From Trichopria drosophilae (lineage: Eukaryota; Arthropoda; Insecta; Hymenoptera; Diapriidae), in contig CM059585.1 in the NCBI GenBank assembly GCA_030407085.1, positions 87,744,501 through 87,808,500 of the forward strand: a stretch of DNA of 64,000 nucleotides, given 5' to 3'. The translations under genes and the position numbers were made by a program. This document shows positions 1 through 12,290 of the stretch, piece by piece (position 1 is the stretch's first letter; every line of letters begins with the position of its first letter). A model generated the notes under the pieces. It was not told the origin of the DNA. It did not search any database and saw only the letters and a list, made by a program, of their open reading frames with translations.

Positions 1-2036
1 CAGAAGTCTCTGAGAAATATAATAGGAAATATGTCATTTCTTTCATCTGAATCGACAAGAAGAATTTCCTCATGAAAAAATTTGTTTAATATTTATATTT
101 TCAGAAATTTGAAAATTAATAACTTCATATAGGAAGACACTAAGATTATTCCTTATTAATTTTCAGACGGTATGTTCTAATGTCTTTGTTACAAAAAAAG
201 TAATAACAAACAACATTAATAGGCGTGTTTCAACTTCACAACTCTGGAGTACAATGATTTTTTTATTTTTAGTTTTTTAGGTGTAGTATTTTTAAAAAAT
301 AATTTAATAATGATAAATACTGATCCGATTTGTCGAAATCGCAAATGAAACAGTCTGAAATAACTTAAAATGAACTAAAAATAAAATGAAATTTGTCGAA
401 TATTCATTAGACTCCAACAATGTGAACTTCAAGTCAATAATAATATAGAAATATATATAGACATATAATAATAGAAAGTAATAAAAAAATTTGTTAAAAA
501 GTAAAAAAAATTATTGTATATTTAATTAATACACTTATTTAGAAATTTAAAAATGTTGTGTATAATAAATAAAATAATGCATTAGCTGTTTATTAAACTT
601 CGCTAATTATTAGTGTAATTAGTAATGTAAATTGTAAAGTTAATTACTAGGGTTAACTCAAAATCAGCTTTACTTATGACGTTAAAAATAAAAAAATTAA
701 ATATATTTGGGACGAATTTGAATTTACATTTCGTTCAGAATAAACATATTTATTATATAAATTGTTTGATTTCGAAGTATTCAAGCAATTATAATTACAA
801 AAAAAAATAATATGAAAATGATAAAAAATATATAAATCTATTAAATTAATGAAAATAAAAATATATGAAATAGGTAACAAAAATTACAAAACATTTTTAT
901 TAAATCGCGAATATCGCGTAATAATATTTTAATATACAGTAAGTAATTACATACATATTAATATATGATTTATTATTACACATCAATAAGTTCTTCCAAT
1001 GAAAAATGGACGTTTTTAATACCTCATTGCCATTTTTAATAGTGTAATTAAAACAGCGAAAATGACTTTTGAGAAAATGCTGTGATTTTAAATAATAAAG
1101 AAAACATAAAAAGTAAATTGAGAATTAATCAAAGAGGATAGAAATAAATTTATTAAAGAACATTTCTTGTAACTAATACCGGTTAAAAAACGAAGAAAAA
1201 CAAGAGGAAATTAAAAAGACTAATAATTGTTCAGCAACCAAAAAAACTAATTTCAAAGAAAACTACTACGAATCTGATCTTAAACTTTGAAAAAAGCCAA
1301 AATAGCGTCTCGATGATATCACTATATTAGATCCGCCATATTACATTTTTATAAACGGTCTTTGAAGTGAAATCATTGAGAATTTTTAAAGATTTGTTCG
1401 CCATATTGAATCAACTATGTTTTACATTAAAAAGTCACCTACAGAATTGTAACTAGAACCGTCAAGATGTCTTTTAGTACAAATTTCCATGCAAAAATTG
1501 AAAAATAAATAAACTTAAAAAATATGTTTTTTTTTGCTTTTTACAAAATGTCTTGAAATTTCACCATCTCCTGTATTAATTTCGGAACATACTTTAATTA
1601 CGCGAAAGTTTGACATTATTTTTAGTAAAGATTAAAAATTTTTTTTTCATTTTTACTAATGGTGTTTTAAAAATTCCACAGATTTCTAATAAACTTGACA
1701 ACAATTCTAGTTAATTTATTAATCGTCACGATTTTATAATAATGATATGTAATCATTTTATTACTAATAAATTTAAATATCTAGAAATACCAAATCCCGT
1801 AATACTTTTTTTTTAACAATAACACTTAATTTCGCTATATTTTATTTACTACTAGTATTTTATTTTTTGAAAGCGGTAGATTGAACTTAATTTTTTCGTC
1901 TCAAATCCTTTTTTAGTAGAAGCATTTTTAAAAAAACCTTTGTGTTTCTCAATTTTTATAAATTTTGAAAATTTCTTAATGACAGCGGTATATAAAATAC
2001 TTAAAATCGAATTCATACAAAATAAGGATTTGTACT
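1..2036. other. AT-rich non-coding DNA (intron or 5' flank of shep)
   Basis: This stretch is extremely AT-rich, with many A and T runs and stops in all frames. I see no exon, RNA gene or complete transposon. It is probably intronic sequence of shep, because the first shep exon visible (6459) opens in mid-protein and its start codon must lie further upstream. The phrase around 1330-1345 about a 'gatccgccatatt' motif resembles fragments of the dispersed repeats found later in the window, but no ends are recognisable. Confidence 0.5.
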
Positions 2037-2285
2037 GGCAGGAGGGAGGGGGGGGGTGTACTAATCGTGATACTTAAAGGACGCGGAAAGTCGCGTGTTT
2101 AGCACGGTTTACTGGCACTCGGAACTTGTAGTCTTTTGTAGAGCGTTACGTATAGTTTCACGACACGAGATCCGGATATGTCGGATATAGCGCAAGCGGC
2201 CATTCAGTGCCATCACGTGGGCAGATTACGTCATCGACTCGTGCCGATTGTGACACGATGACGCGCGAGTCCGCATGCCGACAGA
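2037..2285. promoter_or_regulatory. GC-rich island with E-box and CRE-like sites
   Basis: About 250 bases of roughly balanced base composition stand out sharply from the AT-rich surroundings. The stretch begins with a G-run (2045-2056) and contains a perfect CACGTG E-box (2214-2219), a CRE/PAR-bZIP-like TTACGTCA (2226-2233), and several CpG-containing words. There is no convincing reading frame and no flanking repeat. A promoter or enhancer for a shep isoform is the simplest reading. This is inferred from composition and motifs only; a foreign insertion is not excluded. Confidence 0.4.
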
Positions 2286-2414
2286 ATTTTTTTTTATGAA
2301 TTTTGGGAACGATTTTCGAAAAATACTATTATCCCGGTAGACGATAAGTTTCGAAACGTTAGTTGGTGCCAAATCTCTACTACTATCTAAATTTAAATCG
2401 GCAAAAATTTGATA

Positions 2415-2887
2415 TTAACCCATTAACGCTCAAAGGACACTTTTTCTTCCTTCTATTTCAATCGAGTATTTTCAAAATGAACAAATATTTTTTAAAACTA
2501 AAAAAAGATTGCTTTTTCGACGATTTTCAATATTTTTTATGATTGTTTTTATTTTGTTTCTAAAATGCTATCTAATGTCAAAAATGTTGAAAAAACCGTT
2601 ATTTCTCACTCAAAATAATGTCATGATAAAAATAAAAAAAAAAACACTTTAAATGAGACTGAGGGAGATCATTTTTTATCAGGAATATAAATGACGCTAA
2701 CACGATGTCAATAGTTAGTGCAGATTTAAGACAAGACTACTAATTTATCCCTTTAAGGTGTACTAAACAATATATTTTAGTCCCTTTATAAATTCATTGT
2801 TTATTATAGAAAATTTAAAGTAGTTGAAACAGCAGTTTTTAACGATTTTTTTTCAAAATCTTCGTCATCCGCAGTTAAGGAGTTAAT
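2415..2887. mobile_element. TTAA-type repeat fragment
   Basis: The left edge is TTAA followed by CCCATTAACGCTCAAAGGAC and an ACTTTTT stretch, matching the ends of the complete TTAA elements at 36437-37718 and 22690-23753. The right edge, GTCATCCGCAGTTAAGGAG then TTAA, instead resembles the terminus at 32244-32268. The two edges therefore belong to different subfamilies. This is either a composite of two truncated copies or an element with unlike ends. No coding capacity is visible. Confidence 0.5.
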
Positions 2888-4945
2888 ATAACACTACAAA
2901 ATTAGTTTTTTTGCAATAACATTTTTTGAATTTGATAACATTGTCGTACTTTCGCAATACAGTATTTGTTGACTTTTTCAAATTGATATTTCTTTGGATT
3001 AAAATAGTAATCACTAATTATTGTTCAGAAAAACCGAGAAATAATTTGTCAATTTTTTCTTACTAATTTCATTCAGTAACTGAGTTCTTACTAGCTGATT
3101 ATTACAAAATATATCTTTTATTATACTACATGAAAGAAAATGTAGTTTAATTCATAGCAATTCAAAAACTCATCAGTGTGTCTAGAATTTCAATTATTTA
3201 TCAAATTTAAATGAAAACTTAAGAAGAAACATGAATGTCAACTGTTATAAAAACTTTCAATTAGTCAAAAGTATTAGCGTTATTTAATTAGTAATTCTAT
3301 TGTTGCCATTAAAATCAAATTCTATTATTCTTCCTAAAAGAGATTTAAATATTTAAAAAAAAAATAAAAAGTGTAGATCGAAAAAGCAGAATCTTTGCAG
3401 CAGATCACAAATCAATACCATAGAAGTCATTCACAGAAACCGGTTGATGTAAATCCCCACAGCTGGAAGAAAAACAAATTCAGATAAACGACCTTTCGTC
3501 TTTTGTTGCCTCAGCCCGTCACTTTGTCAGCTGCATGGGTTTGGCCAGATTAGCTTCAAAGAATTCCTAAAAGATATTTATCGTTACTTTCAATTTCGCA
3601 CTCTTCCTTCAATTTATAAATAAATGTTGTCCTGATAAAGATCATCAATTTCGTATTGTTATCCCAAGTTATTTTTTATAATAAAAAATACACAAAGAAT
3701 CATATGACGTATTTAATTAAACAAATTTTTTAATTTTCCTGGTTTTCATAACAAATTGTTTAAGTCACATTTCTATGTGAATTAAGGGATTTTGATATAT
3801 ATTTTATATATGGTGATTTATTTCAAAGACATATAGTTTAACTTTTATCAATAAAATGTACCATTATTTCCTTTCTAAGGCATATTACAATAGTTTTTGC
3901 AAGTAAGTCACAGGTAATTATTAGCTATTTCATTACATCTAAAAGCTATATATTCATTCAAATATTTAATTAGCACAGGAGTATTATGTTTATCTTGTTA
4001 AATATCTTTTTAAATGTCTTTCTCTTAATAGGGATAGAAAGAAATTCCTCTTTTTAAAAATTGACATTTTGTAATAATTTTAAATTTTACTAATTAATGA
4101 TTCAAGCAAACCTGAAACTTGATTTAATTTAATAAATTTAGATTTTTAGAAATCTAAATATTAGATTCGTATTCAACGACACGCTAAATCTGTTAAAAAT
4201 TTCAGTAATCTCAAAAAATATCGGAATATTTATTTTTCCAGAATTTGGAATTATTTGAATTTTATCTGCCATTTTGAATTTCTTAAATGTAACGTTGGTT
4301 TAATTATTTTTAAATGATGAATTTCAAATATCATTAGTATCAGTCTATTAGCAAATATCTCAGCTGTCGAATTAGATTCCCAAAAAGTTTGTTCTCTCTC
4401 ATTTTTTTATAACTATAAACAATTAGGTTTAAAAGTATCATTATAATTCTAAAGCTTCAGTATTTCGTAAATTAAAAATGTAGAATTTTGCATCAAGTAA
4501 AAGTGGCCCCTGAGACTGAAAAGTACTACAGTGTAGATACATTTGTGAAATACTATTTAGTTTATTAGTTGTAAGTTGAAGTAAGGAAGTATACTAAGTA
4601 CCATTTTCATAAATTGTTAAATGTAAATATTTCAAATGTTACAACCAAAATATTTACTAGAAACAAGGAAACATTTTTTTAATATAAGTATGATAAGTAC
4701 CGTGAGAAATAAGTATAGCCATAATAAATTAAACATTTACTCGAAAAAAGGAGGTATTTTGTTAAATTAAGTAACATTTATTTAAAACAAATATTTCTCA
4801 AATTAGTCTTGTTATGAGTCAATCCTATTTAATTTAAGAAATATTTATTTGCTATCGTTCCAAGCATAATTTACTTGAATCTACACACATTTATTTTACA
4901 CGATCATTAGTTCGTTCATGATTAACTAATTAAAAGTTCTAATAA
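2888..4945. other. AT-rich non-coding DNA
   Basis: There is no supported gene or complete repeat here. The sequence is AT-rich with scattered short homopolymers and is probably intronic or upstream flanking DNA of shep. Confidence 0.5.
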
Positions 4946-5741
4946 CACAGGACCACAACAAAATTTTTTCGGTTTGACATTGAAACGCGACTAGGCGATT
5001 CTTATAGATTTTGGGCTCCTGAATTCGAATTCGTGGACAGAATTTGTCCTATACGTCAGGGTTTTTTTATATTCTAGGTTTTAAGTGTAAAAATGCTTTT
5101 TTATGCATATTTGCTAAATAACTGTATAAAACAACTATTCCACTACAGAATGAAGCCAGACTCGGTGATTCTTGTTTATTTTTTGACGCTGAAATCCTGG
5201 CACACAGTTCATTCATCACATCAGAATTATTTTATTTTTTAGGTTATAATTGTAAAAAATTGCTTTTTTATGCGTGTTTGCTAAATCAGTAAATAAAACA
5301 ACGATCCGATCACATAATGAAGCTGACTAGGTGATTTTTGGCGCACTGATTTCAAATCCCCGCATGGAATTCCTTCATCACATCAGAATTATTGTAGATT
5401 TTAGTTTATAATTGTAAAAATTGCGTTACTTGGGTTCCAAACTCTCCACACGTGGTTTTTATTTAAAATTTGTTTATGATTCCGTAAAATTAATAGGAGC
5501 CCAGGATCTACAAGAATCGTCCAGTCCGGTTTCATTCTGTGGTCGAATCGTTGTTTTATATAGTTATGTAGCAAATGTGCATAAAAAAAGCATTTTTTTC
5601 CACTTAAAACCTAGAATATAAAAAACCCTGACTTATAGGACAAATTCTGTCCGCTGATTCGAATTTAGGAGCCCAAAATCTATAAGAATCGCCTAGTCGC
5701 GTTTCAATGTTAAACCGAAAAAAAATTGTTGTGGTCCTGTG
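4946..5741. mobile_element. Non-autonomous DNA transposon with ~230-bp inverted repeats and TAA duplications
   Basis: The ends begin CACAGGACCACAAC and the right end is its reverse complement (GTTGTGGTCCTGTG). Both ends are flanked by TAA (4943-4945 and 5742-5744). The arms, roughly 4946-5175 and 5500-5741, match with few differences. Between them, a unit of about 160 bp is tandemly repeated: the words 'tgcttttttatg', 'tgctaaat', 'aaaacaac' and 'catcacatcagaatta' recur. A 3-bp TAA duplication fits the PIF/Harbinger superfamily, but no transposase is present, so the assignment is tentative. The 66-codon ORF inside is not a gene. Confidence 0.75.
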
Positions 5742-5744
5742 TAA

Positions 5745-6458
5745 TGAATAAAGAATGAAATAATTCCATCAACTAAAACTAATTAATATAAGTACATTGC
5801 ACACATGAATCGTTTTACAGGTGGATTAACTATTTTCCTATTTCCTAATACCATGAGTCTTTCCAACCGAATTGTATGTGTAACTGAAATAAAATGCAAC
5901 ATGGGTGTAAAAAGGAATTTGCCGCCGGGCGAGAGTGTGAAATCGACATTGTTACACCCACGTTCCATCGGGTACTTTTTAACACAGTGTGCGGGAAAGT
6001 GTCGGTAGGTGAAGTAAAAACGCGACGAATCGCCGGAGAGAAGATGCCACGTCGTTCCCGAAGCGCCGGACCACAAGAGTGTGGAAAGTCTTATATTTCT
6101 CACCAATATGTATAGGTGCGTGAAACAGTATTTCACGCACACTGTGTTAAATGCGCGTTGCTTCGATGCAACGCCAGAGAAACGACCCCTCGAAATTCGC
6201 ATCAAGTCGCGTCGATGAAAATTCTGGAAAACTGTTTACTAATTGGTCGGTTACTGAATGGAAACTGACGAGTAATTAGTAAGGGGTTTTGGTTAATTTT
6301 CCTCGGCGACAAGATTTTGGGCGAATTCGAGGGGGGGGGGAAAGGGATAGTGTAGCGCCGCGTGTAGTATATATGTATTGTGTAAATATCTGTAGATAGA
6401 ATCGAAAGCGGTTGTCTAACTGCATGGGAATTTAATGGAGTTTTCTCTGGTTTTGCAG
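5745..6458. other. Non-coding DNA preceding the first visible shep exon
   Basis: From about 5880 to 6240 the base composition is more balanced than in typical intron sequence of this window, and no repeat ends are visible, so conserved regulatory or untranslated sequence is possible. A polypyrimidine-like stretch ending TTTTGCAG at 6451-6458 is the splice acceptor for the next exon. An in-frame ATG at 6435 lies on the intron side of that acceptor and is not taken as the start. Open frames on the minus strand here have no recognisable protein features. Confidence 0.5.
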
Positions 6459-6848
6459 GCAACGAATGGTCCTCGGCCGACGTACGCCGGGACGAACAAC
6501 GGGAACGTCGGCGGCGGCGCCGGGGGCGCCGGTGGTGCCGGGGGTGTCGGCGTTGGACCCAATGCCGGTGGAGGCGGCGTAGGAGGCGTCGGCCACGGGC
6601 TGAAGGGCGGCGCGGGCGGGGGACCCCGCGGCGGCAATCCCGTGCAATACCGCGCGACCGGCGCGACAGCCGCGTGGGGCGCAGCGCCGGCGCACGCTGC
6701 CGCCGCGGCCGTGGCGGCCGGCTACCATCCGTACACCAGGTACCCGAGCGTCGCAGCTGCTGCCGCAGCAGCCGCCCAGATACCCGTCAACGCCCAACAG
6801 ATACCGCAGAACCCCTACAGCGCCACTACTTATGCCCAGCACGCGTCG
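6459..6848 (+). CDS. shep: shep (alan shepard / RBMS-type RNA-binding protein), exon with Gly/Ala-rich N-terminal region
   Basis: This is the first coding exon of shep visible in the window, phase 0 at both ends, encoding 130 residues (numbered 1-130 here). The acceptor is TTTTGCAG (ends 6458) and the donor is TCG|GTGAGT (6849). The translation opens ATNGPRPTYAG, then has a long Gly-rich stretch (about residues 14-60), Ala-rich runs around 72-90 and 98-108, and a Tyr/Gln/Pro-rich end (IPVNAQQIPQNPYSATTYAQ). This is the disordered N-terminal region that precedes RRM1 in insect Shep. The exon is strikingly GC-rich in very AT-rich DNA, as expected for GGC/GCC-rich codons. No start codon is supported in this exon, so the gene is 5'-partial in this window. 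Confidence 0.85.
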
Positions 6849-8839
6849 GTGAGTTCAAAATCGAAAGAAAAACAAACAAACAAACAAGCAACGATACCCC
6901 AAAATATTTTCCCAAAAATACAACACCAAACCTCGATAACGCTACTTCCGCTTTCGACCGGTACTTTAACAAAAAACTTACAATATATGCGATAAAGTTA
7001 CAAAAAATGCTACAGTTTTATTCTTATTTCAGATGTTTATGTTACAGGGTGCGTAAAATCATATTTTACACATTTTTCATTTTTTTGAGCGCATTTTACA
7101 CAATGTGAATGAGTTCGAAGAAAAAACTTTTACGCCCTTGTATCGAAAATTACTATTTCGTGATTGCAGTACTTTTATAATTTTACGGCATTTTGTAAGT
7201 TTTTAACACAAAAAACATAATCATGTGGACAATGAACTAATGGAATGAAAATAAATATTTCGTAGATTCAAGTAAATATTCTAGAATGTATTCGTTTAGG
7301 TTTAGTAAATGTTTCTTTTTTTTTTTTTGTTAAACTTAATTTAAGAATAGTTAATTTAAGATTTTTTAGTTTTTGTTCAGGTTTTTAAAATTCTTATTAC
7401 AAATATATAATATTTAATATATTATAATACAGAGAAAGGACAATTTTATAAAAGAAAATGTCAAGAAATACCAAAAAATGTATTTTTTATGAAGAATTCA
7501 GTGGGGCCACAATAAAAATTGCAAGAAATTTAATTTACCAATAAATTTTAAAGCGAACAAAATTTAATTTAAAAATAACATTTTTTGTTGAATTAATTTA
7601 GAAATTTACCAAAATCTGACCAAAATTTACTTACATAATTAGCAAGAAAAATTAGTACCATAGGTCTCCTTATAGATTTTCAAAAGAATCATGTATTCAA
7701 AAATCGAACATGGCTAAATGAACATTTTATCTCAACATTTACTTTTATTTTTCAAAATTCAAAATGATAAATGGAAAATTATGAAATAAATACCAAACAG
7801 TAGCAGGATATAAGGTAAAAATATTATAGCCAAGATTAAAAACACACACACATATAAAGATACTTTTTATCCGGCCAATCCTACTCTCAAAATAGTAAAA
7901 CCTCATTCTGGAAGGAGTGAAATTCTTCTATAAAGAAGCAAGAATTCACTCTTTCAAAAAAGAGAATCGAGGTTCACATTGCACAAACTGAATTCGATAT
8001 TAAGAGTTACAGCACTTTTAATTTAAAAACAAAACCATTTAAAATGGTTAGTGTAAAAAGTGAAGATTGTATTGTATTGTTTCTACGTATTCATTGATAA
8101 ACAATTAATTAAAGTGATGAGAGGTAAATGTTAATCGGCGCACAAATCCAAAACCCCATTGCAATTACATTCGTTTAAGTGACTCGGACTTATTTTCCAA
8201 TGTAATTCGTGAATTTCTTTATTTGCTCTTAGAAGAAAAATAAATCATCCGATCCGCACAAGAACTAAACGAGTCGCATCGTTTACAGGTTTCCTCGCCG
8301 CCTAGTAGTCAACGAAGAAACTAATACTTAAAGATTGCATTTTTTAATCGAAAAACACTTTTTTATTATGAGTTTCGAAGATTTAAAGTTTAAATTATGA
8401 TTAATAATTGTTGTAGGAATGTTATAGGAAGTTTTGAAAATGAATAAACAATAATAGAGAAATCGTGTCAATTTATTACTTTCCTGTACTTCAAATCACG
8501 TGTTTAAAAATACGATGTCTGTGGAAAACTATCGTACAGGAAATGCCAAATTGTATTGTACTGTATTGTACAATTTATTTATCGTGCTTTAGCTGTGAAA
8601 AATCGCGTCGCCTCGGGGTACATACTCTGAATTTATACGGATTACAATAAGATGTGAAAGATTACATTTAAATATAAAGAAACGCACAGAAACTAAAGAA
8701 ATATCACGAACTATGAAAAAAAAAATTAGTTTCAAAACAGAACTCAAACTGCTCGGACGGTCGTGTAAGTAACGCATTATGATTAAAGTAAATATAAACA
8801 TCGACATGATCTTCACTGTATGTAGCTACATCGAAAAAA

Positions 8840-8955
8840 AGAAATAGTTGGTTTTACTATTTAAATAGGATAGTCAACCAATTTGTTGAGGTCACTATTT
8901 AGATAGTAAAATTAACTAAAATGTGTCTTATCCTACTATTTAGTTAGTAGTTCAA
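8840..8955. repeat. Cluster of ACTATTTAGATAGT-type palindromic motifs
   Basis: Three variants of a short palindromic motif (TACTATTTAAATAGGATAGT, CACTATTTAGATAGTAAAAT and CCTACTATTTAGTTAGTAG) occur within about 110 bases. Related words occur near 10225-10370, in the centre of the foldback at 45690-45780, and at 49520-49545. This looks like the degenerate core of a dispersed repeat family. No clear termini or target duplications were found. Confidence 0.4.
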
Positions 8956-10440
8956 ATTATTTCATTTTTCGAGTACTGAAACTAAAATTACAATGAAATT
9001 TATTTTTGTTTATTTAGTTAATATAAACATAAATTCTTGGACGTTAGATGATATTAACTTCTGGCCCGATTTACGGCTATCCGGTAATGTGCACAATGCA
9101 TTAGGAAAGACTAGGTTATGTCAAAACTCGGTAATTGTTCCTATTGTACGAAACTTTTCGAGAAAAGCAGGAAGGACGCACCATATTTCTCGCTTATTGT
9201 TCTCGTTTACATGAAGAGATGTTGGCAACGAGTTTTTGAATCGCCGCTTTTTAAGCTGCAAATTAATATCTTAATGAATTTTAACCACGGTAAAATATGA
9301 ACAGTACCGCAATCTCCAGGACTATCTGACGCTTTTCGTCCCAGTTTCAGGTCGATTAAACACTTTTAGACTTCCAAGCCACCATAAAACTTTTCAAATT
9401 TTGGAAAACGCGTTAAACGTTATTCGAAAAGTTGAGCATTGTAAATTCAGTTTTCTAATTAAAACAATTACTTTCCCAATGAACGAAAATGTCTGGATAT
9501 ATTTATTAAGTGCACTGTTAGAAAAAAATCGAAATTAAAACAAAAAACAGAACGAAGAAATCGTATTAAATAAATATAATTACTTGTTTGGACGCTAGAT
9601 GGCGCTGAAGTCTAAAACATGAAATCGCGCAAGGTTTCGTTCGAACCTGGACGAGTAGGAGGAAACGGCAAAATGTCTACATAATCGTATTCCTTAGCTT
9701 GTATCCTTTTGAGCGATTCGTTTGTGGATTGAGGCGCCACCTATTGTCTTCTGAGAAACATACTTTATACAAATTTCGTATATAAATCGGATTGTTTTAT
9801 TCCCAAACTTTTGTAGTAGAATATTCTCGGTATTTTCTATAGTGAACATGTGCATATTAATTTAAAGCATTTCTTTAATTTTATGTATACTTTTTGATCT
9901 CAGACCTTTCTTGTACTTATAACAGAATTATATAAATTTCATTAAAACAAAAAGAGACAAAATCCATTATTTTGACACGATTTTTATTGGTAGTAGGAAA
10001 AATTCGACATTTTTAATGTATTTCTTTCTTTTCTGAGGTTTATTAATACTCCGATTAATGAATACAATAAATATGTTATATATTTATATTTTATTCTCTA
10101 CCTATCACATTTTTATGTTAAAGCGGATCTAAGAGTTGATTTTAAAGAGTTGATAATGACAGTTGTAAATGGAATTCAATAATCCCGTATCAGAGTGTAA
10201 TGTGCGAATAAATGAGATAGCAGTACTACTAACTAAATAAGTAAGAAAGGACATATATAAATTACGTACTTGATATTACTTCTAAAGTAGTAAGACCAAC
10301 GTCTTAAGTAGTAACATCAACTACTACAAAAGTTGTCTCTAAAGTCATTTAAAGTGGTAAATCAAGTTACTTCAAGATTAATAATTCGTTCAGGATTTAA
10401 GGTGATTAAGTAAACTCGTGAAAAGTTGTTACATTTATTA

Positions 10441-10888
10441 ATAAAAAATATGGAGCCGATAAATTTTCAAAAATATCTTCGAAAATTCTGCGACAATTTC
10501 AAGTCCTTTTTGTAATTATAATTTTCTTCGAAAAGACTAGTTTTTTTTAGTTAAAACGTCCTAAAAATAAGGAACAAAAATTCTCGTTTCGGACGCCATT
10601 TTGGATCATTCTGGTGAAAAAATTAACATTCCAATTATGGTTTTCTGAAGTTCATACATTCCTTCCACCATTTAAATTGGTTTCAAGATGACCCATAACA
10701 GACAGATGATAAAAGATGCAATTAAAAAAAATGACGGGATTTTTTACACTTAAATTAATTTTTAGTAATAATTTTTGTTTTGATATGAACATTGGAAAGA
10801 TCAACAATTTTGGAGGCTCAAATATACCCCATCTAGAGAGCTCTGAAAAAGTGGGGGAAAAAGTGTCCTCGTGGGCGTTAATGGGTTG
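10441..10888. mobile_element. Truncated TTAA-type repeat (one end only)
   Basis: The right edge reads GTGTCCTCGTGGGCGTTAATGGGTTGA, the reverse complement of the CCCATTAACG-type terminus of other TTAA elements in the window, with the final TTAA changed to TTGA. The interior (a 'gacgccattttggatcat' phrase, A/T-rich spacer) resembles the copy ending at 36278. No matching left end was found, so the left coordinate is approximate. Confidence 0.45.
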
Positions 10889-11369
10889 AAATTAGTCATA
10901 TAAAAAAGCTGAAATAAATCTTAAAATGTCTAAATTCTTGTAACTAAATGAAATAATACCATATTTTCTACTATTACACTGCCCAATATCAAACAAGCTT
11001 ATGAGTTTAATAAAAAGTCAGTGGTTAATTGATTAATGAACTTGAAGTTCGCATCGCTGGAGTCTAACGAAAATGTTTTTTACTTAGTTTTTTAGTCAGC
11101 TAATAGTAGAATTTATATTATTAAATTATTTTGTATCAGAAATAAATTTAAAAATATAAAATTTTTCAAATTTAGTTTTTAATTTTGAATGTATGGATCA
11201 AATGATATTAAACGAAACCTGACCTAACCTCCTTTATTCAGATTTATTTTGTCGAATTTTCCATGTACTCGAATTTGATTTTAAATGAAAAATTTATGAT
11301 TTTTTTGGATTAACATATGGGGTGGTGGATTTGGAGTAAATTGTTTAATGTAAAAATTTGTTTTTGCAG

Positions 11370-11584
11370 TATGCAGGACAGCGAGTTCCTACGGCCTCGT
11401 CACCGGCCAATACTAACAGCAGCTCCAGCAGTGCCACCGGTAGTCAAAGCGGTACGATGAGTGCCAACCTTAGTAATAACGCAATGCAGGGACAGCAATC
11501 GGAGCAGCTGTCGAAAACGAACCTCTATATCCGTGGCCTCAACCAAAACACGACAGACAAGGACCTCGTAAGCATGTGTTCTCA
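11370..11584 (+). CDS. shep: shep exon: Ser/Asn-rich linker and start of RRM1
   Basis: This exon begins in phase 0 after TTTTTGCAG and ends two bases into a Gln codon (CA|GTAAGT, donor 11585). It encodes residues 131-201 plus part of 202: a low-complexity linker with a run of serines ([14 protein letters not shown]), then [27 protein letters not shown] (182-187) is the RNP2 motif, the first beta strand of RRM1. The sequence that follows is helix alpha-1, with VSMCSQ just before the split codon. The motif and spacing match the first RRM of the Shep/RBMS family closely, and this is the main basis for naming the gene. Confidence 0.93.
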
Positions 11585-12290
11585 GTAAGTAAAAACCTTT
11601 TATCAGACCAACCTATTTACTAGAATACCATTCAAACCTGATTTACAAATTTGCATAATTACCTATTGTTACAAAACATCTATTTGTATTCATTTTTTAA
11701 ACGTACTTTGACCTCGCGTTTCAGCAGAACGTAATAACGTATCGAAAATACAAATTTTATACGTTTCTGTCACGGCAACATTTGGAAAAAATTAAAAAGC
11801 AACAAAATAGCAAAGACAAGAAATTTTCGTCATTAGTATAATTCATATATTTTAGAATTATTATGAATTTTAATTATCCATTTCTGAGATCTGTTCACAA
11901 CAAAATAATAAAAATTGAAGAAAATAAACATTTTGGGCACGACTTTGGATTTTAACCGTTATTTAAAGATAGGATATAGCGGAACATTTTTTTTTGTATT
12001 ATATAAGGCAACAAAAAAAATGAAATGACGAGATAAATAAATTTTTATGTTGTCGGATATTAGTGGAATAACTGTTCGAAAAATTTACCATTTTTGGGGC
12101 AACCGAAACAGGCGGAATAAATGATAACATATTTTTTCAACATCAATTAAGTAATTTCGATGTTTTTTGGAAAATGCAATGGAAAATAAATTTTAATTCT
12201 ATTAATAAATATTTATAAACAAAGTAACATGCTAAGCGGTAACAAACTAATTTGTACTATCTGTTAGAATTTTGATTCCGAACAATCAAA

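Larger units (their letters stand above)
6849..11369 (+). other. shep intron (4.5 kb)
   Basis: The intron is bounded by GTGAGT (6849) and TTTTTGCAG (ending 11369). It is mostly AT-rich without genes. Recognisable content: clusters of an ACTATTTAGATAGT-like motif at 8845-8950 and, degenerately, at 10220-10370; a pair of CTCF-like core matches at 9595-9605 and 9733-9745; and a TTAA-family terminus ending near 10888 (GGGCGTTAATGGG, then TTGA in place of TTAA). Confidence 0.7.

Noticed and set aside
5783..6205. 140-codon minus-strand ORF
   Set aside because: No domain, no recognisable family, overlapping ORFs on the other strand, and location in shep intron or 5' DNA. More balanced composition explains its length.
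6435..6458. In-frame ATG (MEFSLVLQ) just upstream of the Gly/Ala-rich shep exon as the start codon
   Set aside because: The bases up to 6458 form a clear polypyrimidine tract and AG acceptor. The upstream peptide does not resemble a Shep N-terminus, so the open frame is a read-through of the intron end.
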